A stretch of 8,252 nt of DNA from JBLHLB01 sp047618505 (GTDB lineage: Bacteria; Planctomycetota; UBA1135; GCA-002686595): assembly GCA_047618505.1 (NCBI GenBank), contig JBLHLB010000177.1:1-8252 (forward strand), in the 5' to 3' direction. Positions 1 to 4,947 of this stretch are shown in pieces. The position numbers and the translations under genes are program-made. The first letter of the stretch is position 1; each line of letters starts with the position of its first letter. The notes beneath the pieces were generated by a model. The model was not told the origin of the DNA. It worked only from the letters and a program-made list of their open reading frames with translations, and did no database searches.

Positions 1-664
1 GGACACCTAAGGGCAGGCCATACATCGTCCAGCTTCCAAGATAGAGGTCCACGAAACCGTCGTTGTCGTAGTCTGCGAAACCCGCACAGCTTGTTCGCCG
101 CCCCAAGGGGTGAACCACACCGTGGCTCAAGCCGACCTCAGTGAAACCTCCGGCACCGTCATTCAGGTACAGAAGGTTGTCCCCGCCTTCCGGAGGGTTG
201 ACCGGTTGTCCGGCGACCATCTGTGCAGGATTGTCAACCACCACCAGAATGTCGTCGTCGCCATCGTTGTCGATGTCTGCGAACTTCACCCCCGCATCTT
301 CGTGACTGAGGTCGCCCTTCGGAACCAGCTCGGATACATCCGTAAACATTCCGCCACCATCATTGCGGTAGAGGAAGTGCTCAAGCCCTCCACCATTCGT
401 AACGAACACATCCGGAAGCAGATCACCGTTGTAATCCAACCAGGCCATGCCGCCTGTGTGAGAGTTCCCTGTAGTGAAGATTGACGATAGACCGGCCGCT
501 TGGGTGACGTCACTGAACTGGAGAATCTCTTCGGTACCGACCTCAACTGGAGCTGGTGCACTCCTCACCGAGACTGCCTGGGCGACAGCGCCGGAACCAA
601 TGGCTACGGCCGCGAGACCGGTGTTGAGGGCAGAACTCTGGAGGAAACGAAGGGACAATCTCAT
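1..664 (-). CDS. Secreted FG-GAP/VCBS repeat protein, N-terminal part (FG1), cut by left edge
   Basis: Reading leftwards from the ATG at 664-662 gives 221 uninterrupted codons to base 2 with no stop, so the gene continues beyond the window. Residues 1-29 form a Sec signal peptide: MRLSLR n-region, hydrophobic core, AVA|QA cleavage site. The mature part aligns without gaps to the first 221 residues of the two complete paralogues in this window. It has three calcium-loop motifs of the FG-GAP/VCBS type (D-x-[DN]-x-D-x-x-x-D) near residues 77, 130 and 198, each followed by a hydrophobic strand. Cys193 is shared with the paralogues. By analogy it should be a ~625-residue seven-bladed propeller ending in an ASPIC/UnbV domain, exported across the inner membrane; ligand unknown. 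The ATG has no Shine-Dalgarno sequence in front. It is divergent from the glycosyltransferase at 872. It is the most divergent of the three copies. Family assignment is secure, function is not. Confidence 0.93.
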   Translation of the reverse strand, partial: MRLSLRFLQSSALNTGLAAVAIGSGAVAQAVSVRSAPAPVEVGTEEILQFSDVTQAAGLSSIFTTGNSHTGGMAWLDYNGDLLPDVFVTNGGGLEHFLYRNDGGGMFTDVSELVPKGDLSHEDAGVKFADIDNDGDDDILVVVDNPAQMVAGQPVNPPEGGDNLLYLNDGAGGFTEVGLSHGVVHPLGRRTSCAGFADYDNDGFVDLYLGSWTMYGLPLGV

Positions 665-674
665 GGTAATGTGT

Positions 675-688
675 GGTGTAGGTACACC
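675..688. promoter_or_regulatory. Perfect 6-bp inverted repeat in the FG1 leader
   Basis: GGTGTA, a GG spacer, then TACACC form a 14-bp dyad starting 11 bp upstream of the FG1 start codon. A second small hairpin, GCTGG-GGAG-CCAGC, lies at 699-712. In FG1 mRNA both could form short stem-loops (5-bp stems, 4-nt loops) just before the start. The dyad could be an operator or a translation-control element. Short dyads also arise by chance, so function is not established. Confidence 0.25.
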
Positions 689-719
689 GGCGGGTCATGC
701 TGGGGAGCCAGCGAACTCA

Positions 720-748
720 AATATAGCAGCAAACGCCCGACCACGCAG
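720..748 (-). promoter_or_regulatory. Possible FG1 promoter (weak)
   Basis: On the minus strand TATATT (725 to 720) matches a sigma-70 -10 box at 5 of 6 positions and stands out in GC-rich surroundings. With a 17-bp spacer the -35 position (748-743) reads CTGCGT, a poor match. Transcription would start near 713, giving a leader of about 50 nt that holds the two dyads described at 675-688 and 699-712. This rests only on the -10 match. Confidence 0.2.
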
Positions 749-859
749 GGTGGGGGCTGTAGTTCCTGGCATTGCGCAAGCCGAAAACAAACAGACACAG
801 GGGTCTGAAACAGCCGCAACACCGGCACTCCTCGTCTGGGGGCCACCGCCCTATCCGCC

Positions 860-863
860 GAGG
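860..863 (+). promoter_or_regulatory. Ribosome binding site GAGG for the glycosyltransferase
   Basis: GAGG lies 8 nt before the GTG at 872-874. This supports GTG as the start: the frame is closed upstream by a TGA at 806-808 and contains no ATG in between. The three FG-GAP genes show no comparable site. Confidence 0.5.
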
Positions 864-871
864 CCTACGAA

Positions 872-2380
872 GTGCAGCAAGCAATTCCACCCCCCCGACA
901 GGTTGGCCAAAGCCTCGGCTTCGGCTGTGCAATCGTAGCCCTGGCTTTTCTGCTACGGCTTGCCGACGCCTCTTTGTCCAGCTTTCACCTGGATGACTTC
1001 CACAGTCTGCACCACGCCCGGGCGAGTAGTTTGGGGTCCTTCTTTGACGTTCTGACCCAGGACAACCACCCGCCCCTCTCCTTCTTTGTGCTGCGAGTCC
1101 TACGGAGCATCCTGGGGGAAGGCGAATTCGTTCTACGCCTGCCGAACGTGATCTACGGCACCCTCTCGGTGGCTTTGGCCTGGCGTATCGGACGGCGTTT
1201 GCCGAACAGGGAAATGAGGATCCTGGGGACGGCCCTCTTCGCACTTTCGTCACTGCACCTGGATCTCTCCAGTGACCTTCGCATGTACGCACTACTGGGG
1301 ATGTGCGTCCTGGGTGTGCTCGATGCCTCGCTCGACGTCTTGCAGCCCTTGGAGTCGGGGGCGGGTGGTTCGCGCTCCGGACTTCGCCTCGCGGCGTGGA
1401 CCGCAGCTGCCCTGCTCTCTCACTACCACTCTATGCACGCTCTGGCGATCATTGTTGTGGTGATCCTGTCACTCGTGGTCAGCGGAAACCTGCTGGCAGC
1501 CAGAGTCAGATCGGCCACCATCTGGGCCCTTGTCGGTGTTCTGTTCGTGTCCCCCTGGTACGCCACAGGCTTCCGGGCACAGCTGGGCCATGACCTCGCC
1601 CCCGGGAGCTCCTCCGTCTCCGTGGCTATTCTCGGGGAGTCCTTCGTGCACTTGATCTTCGTGCGCCTGGAGCTCCTTGGGAGCCTACGACCCGTGCTGC
1701 TCGGCCTAGGACTCCTGACCTTCCCCTTGGCCTGCTTCGGACTGCTGCGGCTTCTTCAGGGGGCACGTCGCACAGTCTCGGGTTGGGCCTTGCCTGCTTT
1801 GCTCGCGGGCCTGGCCTTCCTGCTGCCCCTTTGGACGGCCGCCATGGCGTGGCTGCAACCGCGGGCTGGCTTCGAGTGGCGCTATCTTGTGGCTGCTATT
1901 GCGCCCTACTGTCTTCTGGTGGGCGCCGCAGCCGGTTCAGGTCCACTTCTCAAACTACGTCGCTCGCTCCTCGTAGCCTGCCTTACGGGAGCCACAGCTT
2001 TGAGCCTTGCTCATGTGATGGACGCCGGACGTGAGGATTACCGCGCCGCGACCTTACACCTCCTTGAGAAGGCCCAGCCAGGTGACGGCGTTCTTGGCGT
2101 CGAGTGGTCTCCGCGCCTTTTCCCCCGCGGCATCGGGTGGTCCTACTATGCGGAGCAACTAGGAGACGGAAGGGAGCTTGGATTGGTCTCCCTTGATCAC
2201 ACCGCGGACTTCCAATTATTGGGGTCCGAGCGCCTCTCGGATCTACCCCGGGTTCATTGTCTCCTGCGCAGCGTCGACAATGACGTCCCGCTCTTAAACG
2301 AACTACGCGCCTTCTACCCGGTGGAGGAGAAGGCGCGTTTTGGAGAAGCGATCTGGGTGTTGAGCTTCTCCGGCGAGTAG
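872..2380 (+). CDS. GT39-like polytopic membrane glycosyltransferase (GT-C fold)
   Basis: This 502-residue integral membrane protein probably transfers a sugar from a polyprenyl-phosphate donor to an acceptor on the periplasmic face of the inner membrane. Seen in the sequence: a first membrane helix (about 15-32), then a loop with LDDFHS (40-45) where GT39/ArnT/PMT-type enzymes carry their catalytic acidic pair. The family signature HPPLSFFVLR follows at 66-75 and GEGEFVLRLP at 82-91, then DLRMYALL (135-142), LLSHYH (181-186) and RYLVAAIAPY (337-346). About nine to ten hydrophobic segments are visible up to ~382. A soluble C-terminal part (about 385-502) begins with the usual DYRAATLHLL...GDGVL pattern. 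Length is normal for the family. It is divergent from FG1 and convergent with FG2, 55 bp between stop codons. A C7 run at 890-896 (codons 7-9) is a possible slippage site. A degraded copy of its 3' end lies at 4572-4886. Acceptor and sugar cannot be read from the sequence. Confidence 0.88.
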   Translation: MQQAIPPPRQVGQSLGFGCAIVALAFLLRLADASLSSFHLDDFHSLHHARASSLGSFFDVLTQDNHPPLSFFVLRVLRSILGEGEFVLRLPNVIYGTLSVALAWRIGRRLPNREMRILGTALFALSSLHLDLSSDLRMYALLGMCVLGVLDASLDVLQPLESGAGGSRSGLRLAAWTAAALLSHYHSMHALAIIVVVILSLVVSGNLLAARVRSATIWALVGVLFVSPWYATGFRAQLGHDLAPGSSSVSVAILGESFVHLIFVRLELLGSLRPVLLGLGLLTFPLACFGLLRLLQGARRTVSGWALPALLAGLAFLLPLWTAAMAWLQPRAGFEWRYLVAAIAPYCLLVGAAAGSGPLLKLRRSLLVACLTGATALSLAHVMDAGREDYRAATLHLLEKAQPGDGVLGVEWSPRLFPRGIGWSYYAEQLGDGRELGLVSLDHTADFQLLGSERLSDLPRVHCLLRSVDNDVPLLNELRAFYPVEEKARFGEAIWVLSFSGE

Positions 2381-2384
2381 CTGT

Positions 2385-2410
2385 GGGCCGCTGGACCAAG
2401 CCCGCGGCCC
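2385..2410. terminator. GC-rich hairpin between convergent genes, probable bidirectional terminator
   Basis: GGGCCGC (2385-2391) pairs perfectly with GCGGCCC (2404-2410) around a 12-nt loop. It starts 4 nt after the glycosyltransferase stop and is followed on the plus strand by a short TTTA. Read from the other side it lies 25 nt past the FG2 stop. The position between two convergent stops is what a shared terminator would occupy. The U-tract is poor, so efficiency is uncertain. The structure is not conserved in the equivalent spacer of copy 2. Confidence 0.5.
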
Positions 2411-2435
2411 TTTAGGGAATGGCGCCCCGGGCTGT

Positions 2436-4319
2436 CTAAGGCACGGGAATCGTCCACAGCCCACCGCGCTCAGATGTGATCGTTACATCGGCGGGTTTTG
2501 TGCTGAGTCCTGTAAACGTGCCGACATAAGCCCCCTGTGCGGCGTCGAAGGTGAGCACTCCCAGGCCGCTGGCGTCGAGACTCGCTCGGCCACCGAAGGT
2601 GCAATCGACAGCCACCTGCAGAACCAGCCCAGTCGCGTCCCATGTGATACCGGCATCGGTCACATCTTCCGCGATGAGCCCCGCGGACTCATCGATGAGA
2701 TACAGATCATCAGGGGATAGGTCCTCGAAGACCTGCACGGTCCCACTTGGCCAGCGGATGGTGATATCGACCAAGGGGTCTTGTCCTGTCCCGAAGTGCA
2801 GAATCGCGTCGGACTGCGAATGGGCGCTGTCCCCGCCCGAGACCGAGCGCATCTGATTCACGCCACCCGATTCCAGATAAACAACAGTCCCGATCGCTCC
2901 ACGGTTCGTCAGCGTTCCATAGAGTTTGAACTCGATCCAACCGCCCGTTGTGACTGTGTCATTGCGATAGAGCACAGAGTCCTTGCTGTGGTTCACAAAG
3001 AACAGGTCTACATCGCCGTCCCCATCGTAGTCCGACGAGGATCCCCCTCGCGTCTGAGTAGCTCCAAAGCCGCTCACTACAACCTCTTGAAAGGTGCCGT
3101 TGCCCTTGTTCAAGAAGGCCGTCTCGTCAAAGCTGGGGTTCATGGACCCAATCCAGAGGTCCGACCATTTGTCGTTGTTTAGATCAGCGAATCCGCAGCT
3201 CCAGGAATCCTTGAAAGAGACTCCAAAGTCCGCGGCTGCATTCTCAGTGAAGGAACCGTCCGGGGACCCCAGGTAGAGCACATTCCCCAGGGGAGCCGGG
3301 GGCTTGGCGTAGGTGTCTGTGATGTACAGATCCCAATCACCATCGTTGTCAAAATCCCCTGCGGCAATTCCCATGGCAGCGACAGCGTCATCCCCTACCC
3401 ACGGCTGGTTGGGCAGATCGTTTGTGAAGCTTTGGCCGTCCGAGTTCCGGTAGTAAATGTCATCCGCGGGGAAGAGGGGCGGAAGGTCCACATGGGCCGC
3501 AACGCCCACGTAGATATCCGGAAACAGGTCAAAGTCGGTGTCCAGCCACTGCATGACCAGGGCGTCCACCCCGAGTCCATCGACTCCCGTCGCTGCAGAA
3601 GCATCAAGAAAGACTCCCGTCCCGTCGTTCCGAAGGAGTCGGTCATAGTCATCGATCACGCCAAGCGGAAGGCCGTAGATCGTCCAACTGCCAAGATAGA
3701 GGTCTATGAACCCGTCGTTGTCATAATCGGCGAACCCCGAACAAATCGTGCGCCGTCCTAGGGGATGCACAACTCCACGCTCGAGTCCAACCTCGGTGAA
3801 TCCGCCGGCCCCATCGTTGAGGTAGAGCAGGTTCGTTCCCCCCTCTGGCGGATTCACCGGTTGTCCGGGAACAACCGGCACAGGACTGTCCATGATCACA
3901 AGGATGTCCTCGTCACCATCGTTGTCGATATCCGCGTACTTAACCCCAGCATCTTCATCAAGAATCTCGCTCTTGGGGACTAGGTAGGAAACATCGGTGA
4001 ATTTCCCCCCACCATCATTGCGATAAAGAAAGTGCTCGAGGCCGGTACCGTTCGAGATGAACAGATCAGGAAGCAAGTCACCGTTGTAGTCCACCCAGGC
4101 GGAACCACCAGTGTGGGTATTCCCCTTTGTATAGGTGCTCGTGAGGCCCGCACCCGCGTTGATGCCCTTGAAGATGAGCAGGTCCACCCCATCCACTTCG
4201 ACCTGGCTTGGTGCTGCTGAACTCGAAATACCCTGGGCAGCCGCGCCACCCCCTAACACAAGGGCAGCGAAGTTCAGAGAGATGGCGATGCTTGCGCACT
4301 TACGAATACACAATTCCAT
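2436..4319 (-). CDS. Secreted FG-GAP/VCBS seven-bladed propeller with ASPIC/UnbV domain (FG2)
   Basis: 627 residues. A Sec signal peptide (1-29, GAAA|Q region) is followed by a Ser-rich linker (about 31-40). Seven calcium-loop motifs sit near 77, 130, 198, 260, 322, 379 and 430 (for example DIDNDGDEDILV at 130 and DYDGDGDVDLFF at 430), predicting a complete seven-bladed propeller as in integrin alpha-type FG-GAP domains. Loops 4 and 6 are degenerate, lacking the central Gly. Residues ~461-543 match ASPIC/UnbV, with NRGAIG, a Gly/Ser-rich stretch, HFGTG and IRWPSGTVQVF in family order. Residues ~550-627 form a small beta-rich domain ending VTITSERGGLW...PVP. No PEP-CTERM, LPXTG or membrane anchor is visible. 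Mature-part cysteines are C193, C375 and C573, all kept in FG3. The start is the first ATG before the signal peptide; no Shine-Dalgarno precedes it. It probably acts in the periplasm, on the surface or outside the cell. Binding partner unknown. Confidence 0.93.
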   Translation of the reverse strand: MELCIRKCASIAISLNFAALVLGGGAAAQGISSSAAPSQVEVDGVDLLIFKGINAGAGLTSTYTKGNTHTGGSAWVDYNGDLLPDLFISNGTGLEHFLYRNDGGGKFTDVSYLVPKSEILDEDAGVKYADIDNDGDEDILVIMDSPVPVVPGQPVNPPEGGTNLLYLNDGAGGFTEVGLERGVVHPLGRRTICSGFADYDNDGFIDLYLGSWTIYGLPLGVIDDYDRLLRNDGTGVFLDASAATGVDGLGVDALVMQWLDTDFDLFPDIYVGVAAHVDLPPLFPADDIYYRNSDGQSFTNDLPNQPWVGDDAVAAMGIAAGDFDNDGDWDLYITDTYAKPPAPLGNVLYLGSPDGSFTENAAADFGVSFKDSWSCGFADLNNDKWSDLWIGSMNPSFDETAFLNKGNGTFQEVVVSGFGATQTRGGSSSDYDGDGDVDLFFVNHSKDSVLYRNDTVTTGGWIEFKLYGTLTNRGAIGTVVYLESGGVNQMRSVSGGDSAHSQSDAILHFGTGQDPLVDITIRWPSGTVQVFEDLSPDDLYLIDESAGLIAEDVTDAGITWDATGLVLQVAVDCTFGGRASLDASGLGVLTFDAAQGAYVGTFTGLSTKPADVTITSERGGLWTIPVP

Positions 4320-4571
4320 AGAATCTTTTGAGTCTGGAGACCTCGGATCTCATTCGAACGGACATTGAGAATCCTAGCTCGATCGCAGCCATTTGGGGAC
4401 TTCTTGATAGCAAAACCAATGAACTCATCTCGGCCCCACCTCCACGAGACAATCACGTGCCTGCACCAGAGGCGCTGGGCGAGTGACTCAATCCTGGGTG
4501 GTCCATTAATTCCGCCCCGGTGGCCAGGTGCGAGGAGGCGGTGTGTCCCCCATTCACATCCGAGTTCCCCC
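4320..4571. other. Intergenic region upstream of FG2
   Basis: This 252-bp stretch lies between the FG2 start and the first recognisable base of the glycosyltransferase remnant. It must hold the FG2 promoter, but no convincing -10/-35 pair is visible. An imperfect dyad, GAGTCT-GG-AGA(C)CTC at 4330-4344, begins 11 bp before the FG2 start, the same offset as the FG1 dyad but of unrelated sequence. The missing first ~400 codons of the glycosyltransferase copy are not recognisable here. The space is far too short for them, so they were deleted rather than merely diverged. Weak likeness to glycosyltransferase codons ~385-398 may extend to about 4527 but is not safe to claim. Confidence 0.6.
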
Positions 4572-4886
4572 GAGCGGCGGGTGAATCGTGGACTGGGAGT
4601 CGGCCTCGAATGGCCATCAGACCTGCTCCCCCGCGGCATTGGCTAGTCCTGCTACGAAGATCAACTGGGCCCTGGAAGGGAGCGCGAGTTGATCTCCCAT
4701 GATCATACCCCGGACTAAAAACAAACCGAGTCCCACCGACTCGCGGGCCCTGCGCGGGTACATTGCCTACTACGCAGCATCGACAACGATGTGCCGCTCC
4801 CCACAGGACTACGCGCCTTCTACCCGGTGGAAAAAAAGGCGTGTTTTGGAGAAGCGACCTAGGTCTTGAGCTTCTCGTTGGAGTGG
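4572..4886 (+). pseudogene. Degraded C-terminal remnant of a second GT39-like glycosyltransferase
   Basis: Translated in the frame containing GAG 4572-4574, this stretch aligns without any gap to residues 399-502 plus stop of the glycosyltransferase at 872-2380. Shared blocks include LPRGIG/FPRGIG, RVHCLLRS-[VI]-DNDVPL, LRAFYPVE-[EK]-KA and FGEA, then VLSFS. Three stops interrupt it: TAG 4644-4646 (parent Trp423), TAA 4716-4718 (parent Phe447) and TAG 4860-4862 (parent Trp495). The parental stop is read as TGG at 4884-4886. Over the last 94 codons I count about 75 mismatches in 282 nt, nearly half in third positions, which suggests a period of protein-level constraint before decay. The first ~400 codons are missing. 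It is followed after 61 bp by the convergent FG3, as the intact gene is by FG2. The first ~10 codons of the alignment are the weakest part. Confidence 0.9.
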
Positions 4887-4890
4887 CTGC

Positions 4891-4903
4891 GACCCCAGGG
4901 GTC
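4891..4903. terminator. Short perfect palindrome between remnant and FG3
   Basis: GACCCC-A-GGGGTC lies in the 61-bp spacer between the glycosyltransferase remnant and the FG3 stop. As RNA it would give at most a 4-bp stem with a 5-nt loop, and no T-run follows on either strand. It sits where the stronger 2385-2410 hairpin occurs in copy 1 but is not the same sequence. A terminator role for FG3 is possible but weak. Confidence 0.2.
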
Positions 4904-4947
4904 ACGCCTATTCGTTTGAGGTGGGAGAGACTAGCGAGTGCAGGCCC

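Larger units (their letters stand above)
872..4319. repeat. Tandem module, copy 1: intact glycosyltransferase plus FG2
   Basis: This convergent gene pair is repeated at about 4572-6825 with the same order, orientation and spacing: 55 bp between glycosyltransferase stop and FG2 stop here, 61 bp in the equivalent place of copy 2. The two FG-GAP genes align over full length with one 2-codon gap. The last ~105 codons of the glycosyltransferase align with 4572-4886 without a gap. Two independent homologies in the same order indicate duplication of the whole segment. Confidence 0.8.

Noticed and set aside
110..938. Plus-strand open frames opposite and beyond FG1
   Set aside because: They are antisense to the clearly coding FG1 frame or cross its promoter region. 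Val/Ile-rich runs arise from the reverse of the Asp/Asn-rich calcium loops.
717..1292. 191-codon minus-strand open frame
   Set aside because: It overlaps the glycosyltransferase start, is Arg/Pro/Gly-rich as expected of an antisense GC-rich frame, and shows no domain.
1983..2399. Minus-strand open frame that resembles another at 4453-4905
   Set aside because: Both are antisense shadows: their mutual similarity comes only from the homology of the glycosyltransferase 3' end and its remnant. Neither has a family signature.
4365..4646. 93-codon plus-strand open frame upstream of the remnant
   Set aside because: Only its last ~25 codons match the glycosyltransferase, and it ends at the first nonsense mutation. 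The rest is not similar to anything recognisable.
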